Assembly: GCA_030267565.1 (NCBI GenBank)
Contig: BRXU01000031.1
Location: forward strand, 62,001-126,000
DNA from: Pleodorina starrii
Taxonomy: Eukaryota; Chlorophyta; Chlorophyceae; Chlamydomonadales; Volvocaceae
Direction of reading: 5' to 3'
DNA: 64,000 nt
Shown: piece after piece, positions 47,501 through 58,178 of the stretch
Layout: every line of letters starts with the position of its first letter
Numbering within the stretch: position 1 is the stretch's first letter
The notes under the pieces: model-generated
What the model saw: the letters and a program-made list of their open reading frames with translations, nothing else
What the model was told of the DNA's origin: nothing
Databases searched by the model: none
Program-made: the position numbers and the translations under genes

Positions 47501-50500
47501 CATTTCCGAGCTCGCGATCCCTGCCGCTGCCCGCGCAGGTCCTAAACAATCTCTACTATGTGCTCGTGACACTGCTGATGCTCTTGGTGTTGGCTTTCAC
47601 CGTCTACTCAAGCCTCAAGGAGCAGCGCCAAGCGCGGAAAATTGGCAACGCCTCAGAGGTTATGACTACACAAGGTGGCAACGACCACTTCCACGCTATC
47701 ATGGCGGCTGCGGCCGCAGAAGACGCCGCAGAAGAGGCAGCACAGGCGGCAATTGCGCTTGGGTGGCGCCCACATACTCTAGCTCAGCAGGACTTTGGCG
47801 CCTATGGCATCCCTGATCGCGTTCTGTCAGCAGCACGCAACACGCTCGGAGACTCTCCAGCCACACCGCAGCGACTGTTTGAGCTTGACGTGACCGCGTG
47901 GACACAATCAGTAACGGGCCGGCCTGTGAATGCCGCCGCCCGCTGCGTCACCAGCTGTGAAAGCCCCTATCAGCCAACGTTGCCGCCCAGCAGAATGGGT
48001 GGCAGCGCGATTGGCATCGGCGGCGGCTCGCCTTTCTCCGTCGCCGGTGTCTGCCCCGGTGGCTCACCGTTCGCCTTTGCCGGTGGCAGCTATTACCCCG
48101 GGCCCCGTGCGGGTCCAGTTGCAGAGGGCACGGAAAATGATGATAATGCGCTGATCCAAAAAGACGACGCAGCTTTAGCGGCGACCATTGTGCCCACAGC
48201 CGCTGCCTATGTTTCCTTTCTCCAGTCCACACCGGAGGAGGAGGAGGACGCGCGGGAAGGGCATCCGGAGGACAGGGGGTTCGCGGCTGCTTCTGAACGG
48301 GTGGGAGGAGCAGCTGGGCGGCGTGGTGTCGGCGGCCGCCCTGCAGCGCAATGGCCCGCCGACGGATACACCAACACGCAGAACATTGGGCAACAACCCA
48401 TGGAGATAAACTGCGAACCGCCGGCCGTTTGTGATAAGGGCCTTGACGGAGGTGACCAGCAGGAGGCGGCCCCAAGGTACCCTGAGATGGCGTTTCATGC
48501 GGCGCAGGAGGATGTGGGTCAACGCGTGCCCAAGTCAATGTCCTTTCAGGAGAGCCTCGCCGCATTGTCACCCAACGAAACCGGGCTTACAGGTGTTATG
48601 GACCACATACAGTTGGACCGGGTGCCGGACCCTGACATTTTGGCAGGCCGCGAGCGGGCACACCAATCTACTGTGGTGAAAATCTTCCTGAGCTATGTGC
48701 AGGTAATGTTTGCCTTTGTATGATGATTTACTCCGGGAGACTGGTAGGTAATGGTTTTTAAGACAGAGGGAAGAGGAGAGGCAACCAGGCAGGACCTGGC
48801 GGACGCAAAAATGCCGGACAGTTGGACCTGCCCGCGGCATTTCCAGATCAGTGCATTATTTCTCCATCACACACCGACCCACGGCAGCAGGATACGACAG
48901 TAAACTTAATGAACAAGTCTAGCGCGCGAATGTCTAACAAGCTAGGTTTCATCTGGAGGGTTCCAAAAATACGTATGTAGCAGCACTCAAAACCCTATCG
49001 GTGTGGAACTGCTGACATTCCAGGTGCTTGCACTGCTGCAAAACGTGCAACTCGAGATCCCAGGTGTTATCGATGTGTACTACCGGATCAACAACCAGGC
49101 CATCAGCTACCCAGGTATGTGCGTGCGTGGGCCTCCAAGGGTTGTAGGAGAATGGTGTTCTAAGTCTTTCTTACATCCATCGAAGTTTACCCTAATCGAA
49201 TCATGAGCGGTTTCCCTCGGATGGGCTGCTCTATTTTCAGATTCATGGACGAAGTGACGTAATTTTCGATGGGCTATCTTAGCATCTACATATATAATCG
49301 AGGGGAGTTGGAAATTTTAAGAAATTTTCACCGCTTTAAAATTTGAATTTGGAAGAATTTCAAACCCAGAAGGAACACACATGTTCCGGTTGAAATATAC
49401 GACCCGTATTTCCGACACAGATTTGATACATACGGCTATCCGCTCCGGCAGGTGCAGCACGTTCCTGCGGCCCCATGCATTGGGGCCCTCTCGTTTTCAC
49501 CCTGTATAAACATTTTGCGCATTTGCGGCTAAACTCTGTCTTTGGCAAGCCGTACGGTACCGGCAGGACTGAGATCTGAAATGTATCCTTTCGAGCTGGG
49601 ACACACTCCCCTTATAGACAGATATTTTCAGAGCTATTTCCAACTGTAGATAACCCCCTCGCTTCCCCAGAAAATAGCCGCACTGCTTCCGGACACAATA
49701 ATTACAAATCGACTGCTGGCGTGGATTTCGTACGCCGTGTTCATTGGCAGGCATCCTGGTTTCTTTGGATTGCTCACTACCCGACATGAATATATCCAAG
49801 GCCTTCGTGAGAGTTGCCCTCACCGTCCTGGCGCCATTTTACATTTTTGCCGGGGCGGTGGTGTGGTTCGTGGCCTTTAACATCATCGACTACTATGTCA
49901 TTACCCCGTGAGTGCCCCTGCCCAGCAGACAGACCTCTGGCTCAAGAACCATTTAGATAGATGCATGATGACAGGCGTGCACGGCGCGGCTCGCATCTGG
50001 TGTACGCCGTACCCAATGCCATTCGTACACAAGTGGGCGGACGTTGTCAAAACGTGATATTATTTTACGTAACCTATGTGCTTAGCCATAAAGACGCACA
50101 TATATTTACAAAGTCTGTATGTAAAGGCTGTGACATAGGTAAACCCTAGAAAGGGCGATATAATAGTGGCGAGGTAAGGAAATGGAGCTCTGACGATTGT
50201 GATGTGTCATGTCCATAATTATTGACGCATGTACGTGCAGGTATTACGCCAAGCACCCGAACAAGAAAAAGAGCGCGGGGTACATCCAGCTGCCCAGCCT
50301 TAAAGCCCACCTCAATGCGTACTTGGCCCGGCAGCTGACCGTCACTTTCATCAGCATCTTCTTCTTTTTCTACCCAACTGTCGTCCAGTCCGTAATGACC
50401 GTATTTAATTGTCAGGATGTCAACGTGCGGCCGACGAACAATCCCCTTGCGGCAAGTTCGATTAAGGGTTTGTCATTACCGGGGTTGCATTATAAAATTA

Positions 50501-51293
50501 TGGGAATCCAAAAGAAAAAAGGCTCGTTTGGCGCATAACACTTGACTGGAAGGAGTGAGAGCTAGGGACGGCTCTTGAGTCCCACAACGAGGCTTACAAG
50601 CACGGCATCGTGCGGTCGGCTGTTTTATCTTCACCATATTTGCATCACCCCCGTGAGGCCAGGCTGGCTATGTATCCAAAGCTGCCCCTTATGTTACCGC
50701 TTTACCGTAGCATTTTGCAAATTCTTTTCTGTTGCCCTCGAACCACCGAATGTAGAACGCCCTTGGCCTGCGCACGGAGCGCATTTGGTCTCAAGACTAC
50801 GGCCTCGCATGCTACAAAGGATCACACATGGCGCTGGCGATGGGCCTGGGTGTGCCGGGGGCGGTAATTATTGCAATTGGTGAGCCTCCAGCGCCGTGTC
50901 GCGAGTCGCTATCCTTACTTTTCATCGTTTTTTGTTCCCAGTCTTCTTGTTCGCGCTGCTTAGCGCCATGTTTTGGTTGGGGGTTGTAGCCATACATGAC
51001 ATATGTGCCTCTAGTTCACAATGTGCTGAGGCATACCGATCATTTTATTTGCTTGGGCCTGGATAAATGGAATATACGCATCCACTTCACGCACAGCATG
51101 CGCCTTCACAATGCATCCCCAATAGTCTTCGTTTTACTATTTACGTAATCATCAATTACGTACGTACCTGACAGGCTGGCCGCTCGTGAGCGGCTTGTTC
51201 ATGACGGGCAAGCTTACCTTCATGAACAACATCAGCCTCACTCAGGATATGACCTCGTTCTTCCTGGCGGACTTCAAGGCCAGGTGAGCATAT

Positions 51294-51340
<47 letters not shown>

Positions 51341-51349
51341 TTAATTAAT

Positions 51350-51400
<51 letters not shown>

Positions 51401-54400
51401 TATTTGAAGTTTCCGGGAATTAAATATTGCGAACCAAGGAATTCAACGAATTTTGATTGTTTAAAAGCTGTCTCAGAAAGGGTTGTATGGTCCGGAGACG
51501 GAGCTTACTTGGGCGCCGGCGGGGAGGGCTTAGGGGGGGCCTTGCGTGCCATATCGAGAAACACAGGAAAGCGTGCGGGGATTCGGCGTGCGGAACCAGT
51601 ATATACCCATGACTGTTAGTTCAAGCAGACGAACTAACGAATCGCCATCCACGTAACGGCCGCGCAGGTACGGGTGGTGGGAGAGCGTCATCATGCTGCG
51701 CAAGCTGTTCGTCGCGGTCATCGTGACCCTCGTGGACGATGCGGCCTCGTCGGGAGTGCAGCTGCTCCTGGTCATCTGCGTCCTGGTCCTCTCCGTGGTG
51801 AGCTAGCTGCTGTGCGCACATGAGCCTTCATACAGATGCCTTCGTTGTATGTTATATTGGATGGTCGGGGCCTGAACTGCGCGCCTGCTGGGAGTACCGT
51901 ACGTGCATAATGATGAGAGATGTACCGATCCAGCAATCATCGGGCGTGCATGCATGACAGGCGCCAGGAGCCAGGCGCCGGGAGTTCATTCATTAATTAT
52001 TTCATACGTGGCCTGCATGCCCGCGGGTGCCGAGCACATGACGTGCAGATGCGGTTTGGGTGCGTGACAGCTGTTGTAGCTTTCGATGGCTGGCGCGCAT
52101 GAGAAGAAGGCGCGCGCGGCCGTTTTGATCCCGCGGGCTATCATCATCCCAGCCAGCAGCGCACGCAGTCACGATTGCGTGCGTCTTTGCTAACAACTAA
52201 TTACCCGTCATCAACCGCCAACCGTCAGGGTATCCACCTGATGGCGATGCCTTACAAACACGCCTACACCAACAACCTTGAGTTGTTATCACTTTGCGTG
52301 CTTCTGGCTACGTTGTACTTCTCCATGTACTTCAGCTTCAGGTAGGTGTGTATGTACGTGTGTACAGATGGGCGGTTGGCTTACACCTCGTACTTTCGGG
52401 CGGACCTTGCGGGTATGGATCGATTTTGCTGCCACGTCCTTGTTTAACGGCGACGGGGCGATCCTTTCATCGTCGTTCTGTGTTTGTGAACCGTGAGGTC
52501 AATGAACGCCCACCGTATTTTACGATGGATAACCGCCTTTGATGCTCCCTCGGCTACGCTTCCCCTCCCTGCCCCTATCCCTCGTTTTCACAGCGATTCT
52601 GTGGCCTACAACGGGCGTGTCTTGATCTCTATTTTGATCCTGGTCATCAATGCTATCATGGTGCTGATATGTTTCTACTATATCATTCAGGTGCGTCGTA
52701 CAACAGTGCAGCTGATGTCATGTACACCCAAGCGTGGCTTTATTTGTTCCACACATCTAATTGTCCTCGATCGTGTCAGTTAGTTGCACGCGTTTGAAAG
52801 ACGCAAACAAGAGGCCTTTCGTTCCACACATGTCGGCCCGCGCTTTGTCATTGCGGTGCTGTTCACCGGTGCTGTTCGTGATGGGGTGCTGTTCATTCAT
52901 GTCGCTCCGCATTCCTTAGTCGTGTGATAGATCCCCGCAGGCGCATCATCATTAGCCAGGTCCTGCGTCGTTTGATGAATACTTAACAGCACAAAGAGCG
53001 CAAGCAAGGGCCAAGAAGCATACGACACCCTGTGTTCGACTGTTCGTCGCAGGCTTACTCATACACTGCGTTGGAGAAAGCCGGACTGAGCCACCTTGAC
53101 AAAGAGGAGCGCCACAAGCTGACAGCGGCTGAGGTAGATAGCTCCGTGGGGGGTTAATACCGCGTCAAGACACCCTTCTGTGTCCGGGACGCAACTGTGA
53201 TATATGTCCAAAGTTCGTGGTGGATGAGTATGAAATCAAAACTTCTCTCGAGTAACAGTGGGGGCGGCGGCGGCGTGTTATTTCCTAATCTACTTGGGCC
53301 GCATCGCGCATCGTGCGTTCGGCGATATGATGGAAGTCCCCCGCTTGCCACCCTTCAGCCCTCCCACCTTGAAGTCCTGCCCACTCGCTCTCTGCACATG
53401 TATGACCTACAGATCCGCCAGCGCATTCTGGCAAATCTCGAGGCGAGGAGTTCCACTGCTGCTGATCCGCAGCAGGACGGGCAGCAGCGGCTCTCAGCAC
53501 GCAACCGCTCAAAGTAGGTCCTGTTATTGGAGGACCGTTCATTTGAGGACATCCGTTTAGGTTCGCTGCAAACTTTGATATCATTGGTGGCTGATGAGGC
53601 CTGATGAGGATTATACTTCACCTGATTGCCACGTGGGCCAGTGAACACGCGCCAGTACAGATGGAGCTGATTGCCTTGCAGACCCTCCCCGATCTTCCAA
53701 CCCATCCACGCCAAACGCCTTCCCTGGACCTTTTTCCATACCCGATGTTGTTTTGACGCATGTACGTAGTTCGGCCCGCAAGCACGTGGCTTCACTCTAC
53801 ACAGCAGCCGTGTGGACGTCCATGCGCATGGAATCCACCACCAATAAAGTTATTAACAAGGTAACTTGGTGAAGTATGTAAGGGCCTGACGACTGGATGG
53901 GCACTCGGGAACCTGGACAGCACACCTGGTCACAGACAGGGTGATGCGTGAGAGCCCTGATGACGGGGCCACCCACTCACACATAAAAAGGCCTCCCATC
54001 CAAACGCGGCAACCAAATTAGCCCACTGGGTTAGCTACCGGTAGTCCTAAGTTACGACGAATGGTGCGCTGGTGCCGGGTATCGAAGGAGCTCATCAAAT
54101 ACGACGTTGCGGGCGTTCCGGCGGGACACTTGGGCTTTGTCAAGCGGCAATGTCCTTTCATGGCTACGCTTTCCCCAAGCTTGATTACGCAGTAGATAGC
54201 GCTGGGGCGGCGTGACACGGCTGTAGAATAAAATGAGGACTTGCACATGCATGCTCTATGATCCAACCAACGCGGACGCGCTTCCTTTGACTTTTTGCTT
54301 GAAGCTAGCTACTGCCTTACTAGTCAGGACATTAACAGGTTGTGAGTTGACAAACGCCAGATTGTCTCTGCCGCTCTGGGCAAGCATGCACGTGACCGCC

Positions 54401-55602
54401 CATCACCTGGTTCTTGTCCGTACATCCGTACATACTAATCCGAATGCATCTCACAATGCCGCCGTTGCTACTGCCGCTGTCGCCGCCTGGCTACGCCTGA
54501 ATAATTACAGATGCGCACGCTGCTAAGCGACCCGCCGGAGACGAGCCATCCGCCCACCCTCCAAAGCTCCGTGTCAGTGCGGGCCGGCCAGGTCCGCACC
54601 AGCACCGCCGGCGCTGCGAACCCACGGCACAGCGCTATTCTCGAGGAGTCCATGTCCGTGCAAAGCCTGCAAGGCCGCACCAGCGCCGCCGCAGTTGCAT
54701 ACCAACGCAACAGAAGCACCCTCCAGGGTTCCGCGTCTTTGCGGGATCGGCAACCTGCACCTTCAGGCGTCATCGGACTTAAGAGCTCCTTGTCTGTGCG
54801 GGACGGCCAAGCGCCGCCCGCCGTCACTGGTCTCAAGAGCTCCTTGTCTGTGCGAAATGTTTCCGGAGCTCCAGCCGTCCTCACCAGCCGAAGCAGCGCT
54901 GCCACCTCCGCCGCCGCCGTCGTTGCAAGCCCACGCAACCTCGCTGGCGGCCCTGCAAGCTTAATGGCTGTGCGAAGCGCCCGGGGTGCGTCAAGCATAG
55001 CGACTGGCCACATGAACGCCGTCAGCCCCACAGACTCAAGCAAGGGCGTCGACGGCGCCATCAGCGCCGACGACCCACAGGCCGAGCGCTGCTCCGCTGC
55101 CACAATCAAGCAACGGGCGACCAGCAGTCCCGGTACAGACCCCGCCACCGTGATCGCCACCCCACACCAGCAGCAGGGGCGCAGTGGCAGCCCGGTAAAG
55201 ACCAGCGGCGGCAGAGAATTCATGGGAATTCGAGACCGGCGCATAAGCCCTGACACGTCCAACGGCGGCTTCCAGCGCCCGCCAATAACTCTATTGCCGG
55301 TGACAGCCGATCCGCACGTTGACTTTTTAGACCTACCGCCCCCCCCTGTCGAGAACCTTTTCTTGCCGCCTCCACCTATCATGCAAATGGAGCTGGACAT
55401 TACTTCGGTCGCAGATGGACAGACAACACTGTCAGCAGCACAACCGCCAGCGGCGGCGGCCGCGCCAGCGGCAAGGAGCTCTGGGCCGTTGCGGACCCAG
55501 TCGCAATGGCTGTCCCTCGCCAGCGGCCAAATTGATTTTAACGGGGAGCCGGCCCCTCCGCCGCCGAGCCCCCACGCAGGGACACCAGCGCCCGAGCGCT
55601 AG
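32583..55602 (+). CDS. gene B: tandem paralogue of gene A (42 exons, ~3011 aa)
   Basis: Exons: 32583-33182, 33255-33456, 33798-34141, 34267-34369, 34467-34711, 35006-35216, 35512-35672, 37421-37496, 37612-37749, 37958-38090, 38185-38271, 38358-38491, 39261-39402, 39582-39694, 39893-40081, 40484-40545, 41610-41725, 41938-42137, 42226-42629, 42715-42891, 43286-43412, 43788-44398, 44672-44809, 44951-45091, 45416-45523, 45799-45939, 46398-46481, 46639-46811, 47113-47227, 47539-48702, 49024-49114, 49751-49907, 50241-50451, 50756-50879, 51175-51283, 51668-51797, 52229-52341, 52594-52690, 53053-53133, 53413-53513, 53770-53860, 54511-55602. They join to 9036 nt without a stop. All intron phases match gene A and about two thirds of exon pairs have equal length. 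ATGs at 32583, 32601 and 32619 precede a hydrophobic signal segment. The function is unknown; it is predicted to be a giant surface receptor or channel. Confidence 0.85.
33183..33254 (+). other. gene B intron 1: 72 nt, in frame and stop-free
   Basis: It has GTAAGG...GCAG borders and a length divisible by three, and it reads open with the flanking exons. Retention would add 24 residues, including three Cys. Gene A has a 175-nt intron at the same codon boundary, which supports removal as the normal state. Confidence 0.7.
35771..35815. repeat. GC-rich palindromic repeat, copy 1
   Basis: GGGCGGGGCCCCAG pairs with CTGGGGGCCCCGCCC. Between them, GCGC-GAA-GCGC forms an inner hairpin. It is followed by TAGGGTTGCCCCTGTCCGTG, which is also shared with the other copies. 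Confidence 0.85.
36191..36233. repeat. GC-rich palindromic repeat, copy 2
   Basis: It has the same core (GGGCGGGGCCCCAGCGCGAA...) and the same downstream TAGGATTGCCCATGTCCGTG block as copy 1, about 420 bp away in the same intron. Confidence 0.85.
37049..37310. repeat. tandem duplication with 183-bp period in gene B intron 7
   Basis: A ~78-bp block (GCAGGCATTTC...CTATCAGCAGGAATGTCGAC...) occurs at 37049 and 37232. The 183-bp period is divisible by three and both copies can be read as LW-x-(P/S)-ISRNVDTLT, so it may be a decayed transposon or gene fragment. No family was recognised. Confidence 0.65.
38531..38576. repeat. GC-rich palindromic repeat, copy 3 (gene B intron 12)
   Basis: GGGGCGGAGCCCCAG...GCGCGAAGCGC...GGGGGGCCCCGCC has the same design as copies 1 and 2. 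The following ~200 bp also matches the DNA after copy 1 in patches (TTCGCTCGATACGCTGTA, GAGTCCATGGTCCGAG), so the repeated unit is longer than the palindrome. Confidence 0.85.
40531..40611. repeat. 14-bp tandem repeat spanning the exon 16 splice donor of gene B
   Basis: The exon ends GAGGAAATAAG before GTATG at 40546. The same string then recurs about four times as GGAAGAGGAAATAA units. The last copy recreates AATAAG|GTATAA, a second possible donor at 40610. Using it would add 64 nt with an immediate in-frame TGA. Confidence 0.85.
40546..41609. other. gene B intron 16, 1064 bp
   Basis: Apart from the donor-proximal tandem repeat and a GC-rich hairpin (inner stem GGCGC-TTT-GCGCC at 41040-41052, outer stem GGTC...GGCC/GGCCTGACC), I see nothing in it. 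The gene A counterpart is 542 bp and unrelated in sequence. Confidence 0.6.
44672..47227 (+). other. gene B exons 23-29: Cys-rich stalk
   Basis: It matches gene A block for block: [45 protein letters not shown], then CTNPEAC, and finally CAPGYTGTLCGECLPGYGW...CSKC before the first span. The ~70-residue helical insertion includes GRRLLQRK. The Cys positions agree with gene A, except that gene B has a Cys-x-x-Cys (CTIC) where A has CVPC. Confidence 0.75.
45148..45199 (+). repeat. 52-bp dispersed repeat, copy in gene B intron 24
   Basis: It matches 23497-23548 in gene A intron 36 at 48 of 52 positions, in the same orientation, in a non-homologous intron. Confidence 0.8.
47539..48702 (+). other. 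gene B exon 30: first membrane span and 340-residue loop
   Basis: One uninterrupted 388-codon exon matches gene A exons 30 and 31. It starts with the span (NNLYYVLVTLLMLLVLAF) and YSSLKEQRQ. It continues through an Ala/Glu-rich helix, a Gly-rich segment (GIGGGSPF, GGSPFAFAGG), GPVAEG and acidic stretches. It ends with RERAHQST as in gene A. There is no RQGS array; this loop is the fastest-evolving part of the pair. Confidence 0.75.
50452..50755 (+). other. GC-AG intron 33 of gene B
   Basis: The donor is GCAAGT at the same codon as gene A intron 34, and the acceptor is TGTAG. Conservation of a non-canonical donor in both paralogues shows it predates the duplication. Confidence 0.8.
51288..51401. 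repeat. (TTTA)n microsatellite next to a splice donor
   Basis: About 114 bp of TTTA repeats begin 4 bases after the GT of gene B intron 35 (51284), interrupted once near 51342 by TTAATTAA. Confidence 0.95.
53053..55602 (+). other. gene B exons 39-42: cytosolic tail with SxSVR repeats
   Basis: Exons 39-41 match gene A (AYSYTALEKAGLSHLDKEE-type helix, then SARKHVASLYTAAVWTSMR). Exon 42 encodes 363 residues, mostly disordered. Its first half repeats an L-(K/Q)-(S/G)-S-x-S-(V/L)-R motif about five times: LQSSVSVR, LEESMSVQ, LQGSASLR and LKSSLSVR twice. Proline-rich patches (DLPPPPVENLFLPPPPI) may bind SH3, WW or EVH1-type partners, by inference. Confidence 0.75.
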
Positions 55603-58178
55603 TACCGAAGCGGCAGTCTGACGACGGGGCCGTTGGCAGCCGTCGGTCTCGAGGCTAGCAAGTTCATGCAAGGCCTCGCTGCAAGGTGGCGCTCGTACGC
55701 CACCGCCTGCTACATGCATGGACGACAGGCGGACATTCAGTAAATTGATGATGACGCTAGCATGGAGGTCCAGGACGGACCAATCGATCGACATCCCGCA
55801 TATGTGCAATCAAGCTGAGGGATAGGGCATAGGGGCGTCCGTCGTCGGCCTGGATGGGCGGAACCCGCCCCCTCTCGCTGCTTACTCCCTGTACATATCC
55901 TCGCCCGCGATCGAGTTGCGGCAGTGCATGCGTGGTTGTCATGCCCAGGCTTCATCTCGGCACAGGTGTAGATAGTATATATGTAGCCGCTGGCGGCGGC
56001 TACCGTACATTCGTCAGTCGGCTCTGCAGGTTTGCAAGCACCCCCGCCGGTCTTGGATTTCCAATTTTTTCATGTTCCGAGGAGCAGCTCGCCACGATCG
56101 AGCAGGCTCCGGACGTATCTTCGTCTGGTGACCCGCCTGCTGCCTCTATGTATGTTTGCCGGCCAGCGGCGAACGAACGTGTTGGTTTCTGTAACCTAAC
56201 CAGGGATAGATCGGAACACACATACAGCTCCAGTGCATAGTGTGCGGGGATGCAATCAAGGGCGTGGGGTGCGAGCGAGGTGGGGACGCCGTCGGGGTAT
56301 TGCCCGGCAGCTTGACGTTCAGGACGGGCGCATCCGTCCGTCAGTCTTTTGAATGTGTATATACATACTAAATAATGCGCGATGTGGCAGTGTTGGTTAG
56401 CAACACATGAGTTCCAGTCTAGAGGTTGGGCAGGCAGCAGGCCAAGCGTGCCGAGTACATATAAAGCCTGACAGTGGCACGCACGGAATGAAACGACCGA
56501 CCCAGGGCACGCACGCGGGCACGCAGGGGAAGGTCAGAGAGGGAACGTGTTGTCCAAACCAGGTAGTGCGTGGAGGGTGAACAGAGATATCTACTATCGA
56601 GGCCTGTGTGTCGAGGGGTATGGTAGTCGTTTTGCTGTGGTGCGTGCCTGCACGCGGTGAATGGGGGGCCGCTGCTTCGCTGCTGATAGACGCGTGCGTG
56701 TGAGGTCATGAAAGACGTTATGGCGGCTCTGAAAGGCCATGTTCAGGCAGGGCGGAGGCGGCCGCGGCTAACGTGGTTCTGCTTCGGCGCAGCAGCACGC
56801 AGGTGCCGAGCGAGCGAGGGCGGGCGCAGCAATGTATGTACACCATGTATATGCTGTGGCCGCTTATTTATACATATAAAATTTTGTTGCCCAATCTCGA
56901 TCTAGCTGCAATGGGCCCCGCCGCGCCGCCCATCCACGCACTACTTTCACAGCCATTCCGTGCACGTCCTGCGCTCGCTCGCTCCATCCTATCCCTCATA
57001 CTTATAACAACCCGCTGCTCGCATACTAAGCAAGCGCGCCCTGCTGTTGGTCATTAATAAGTCAATCCGGCCGAGCGAATGGTTGGGAAGCCCCGTCGGT
57101 CGATCTGCGAATCCCCAAGATGTCCACGCCCGCGTCCTGCATATACACTATTACCGGTATTTTCAGTGACGCGACTCCAGGATGGAAGCTTCAAAGGGGC
57201 CTTGCACGGCTGGGATCGAATTGGAAGCAACTACCCGTGGAGCTCCCGGGCAACTGCTCGATCGGTCGTCACATCTCGCGGCGAATCGCATCCGTCGCTC
57301 GCCATGGCGAGCCCGTACACTTGGCCGTACACGTCACACCCAATAACGTAAACTGTGAATGGACATCGCGAGGTAAATTTGAGGAGTGGTAATTGATAAG
57401 ATGAACATTAACAGCGCGGATGCGCGGGCGTTATTTTCCGGGCGCAGCCAGATGCCCCTCTCACACATACAACCAGCACGCTTGCCAACCAGCTGCGCAA
57501 AAATGGGCTGTTTCGCGTTAATGAGTCATCAAATAGCCGTGCAGATCCTTCCAGTTTGCCTTCTCGGAGCCACCAATTCCCGAGCGGCTGGACCGTAGCG
57601 ACCCAGAGCATAGACCGAAACGTCCTGGCAGGTGCATCCCAAATAGACAACGACCCACGATGTTACTTCTACGAACAGCATGGCAATAACCTGCAATAAT
57701 AATGCGTATGCAAGGAAGGGTGGGCGGTGCTCATCGTCGCAAACAACAGCTACATTATAAGGGTCAGTGCATCGCACTTATCACATATAAACACATGGAC
57801 GAGCTGGTGGGGCCGTCAATTTGCATGACATAGTCCGCCCGCCACTATTCGATTACGCAGCTGCACAGCAATCACAGTACGCGATCGACAGATGAAAAAC
57901 AAGTGCTCACGTTATTTGCCAAAGGCATGTTGAGCAATACAGTTCAAGATTCATTTACGTGCACAAAATTGGAGTTACCTCAGTAGCAAAGCTGCTGACG
58001 GGAATGTATACGATATGCAAGTAGATGTTACACTTTGTTTAGAAGTTGTACTTGAACATATTGTTGATTTCTCATTACGAGTACGCGGTTTTACCGGGGC
58101 CGTGCAAAATCATGCCTTATGGAGTTCTCGTATAGTTTCTTTGTTGAAGAAACTCAAAACGCCCGATGCTATAGATAC
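55603..58178. other. gene B 3' region and intergenic DNA
   Basis: TGTAA at 56190-56194 is a plausible poly(A) signal about 590 bp after the stop. A frame at 57120-57392 (90 codons) shows no recognised domain and no clear splice context, so I do not call it. The segment nearest gene C is AT-rich. No repeats of note were seen. Confidence 0.5.

Larger units (their letters stand above)
49024..52690 (+). other. gene B exons 31-38: seven-span membrane module
   Basis: It aligns with gene A throughout, exon for exon with identical lengths (91, 157, 211, 124, 109, 130, 113, 97). The conserved blocks include [56 protein letters not shown](V/A)(I/V)MLRKL and NNLELLSL. Strict length conservation contrasts with the loop and tail and marks this as the functional core. 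Confidence 0.7.

Noticed and set aside
49261..49300. GGGCTATCTTAGC as another MITE end
   Set aside because: It lacks the CAGGGTG terminus, a partner end and a target duplication.
57120..57392. 90-codon frame between B and C
   Set aside because: It has no homology I recognise, no clear promoter or splice partner, and could be a remnant or chance.
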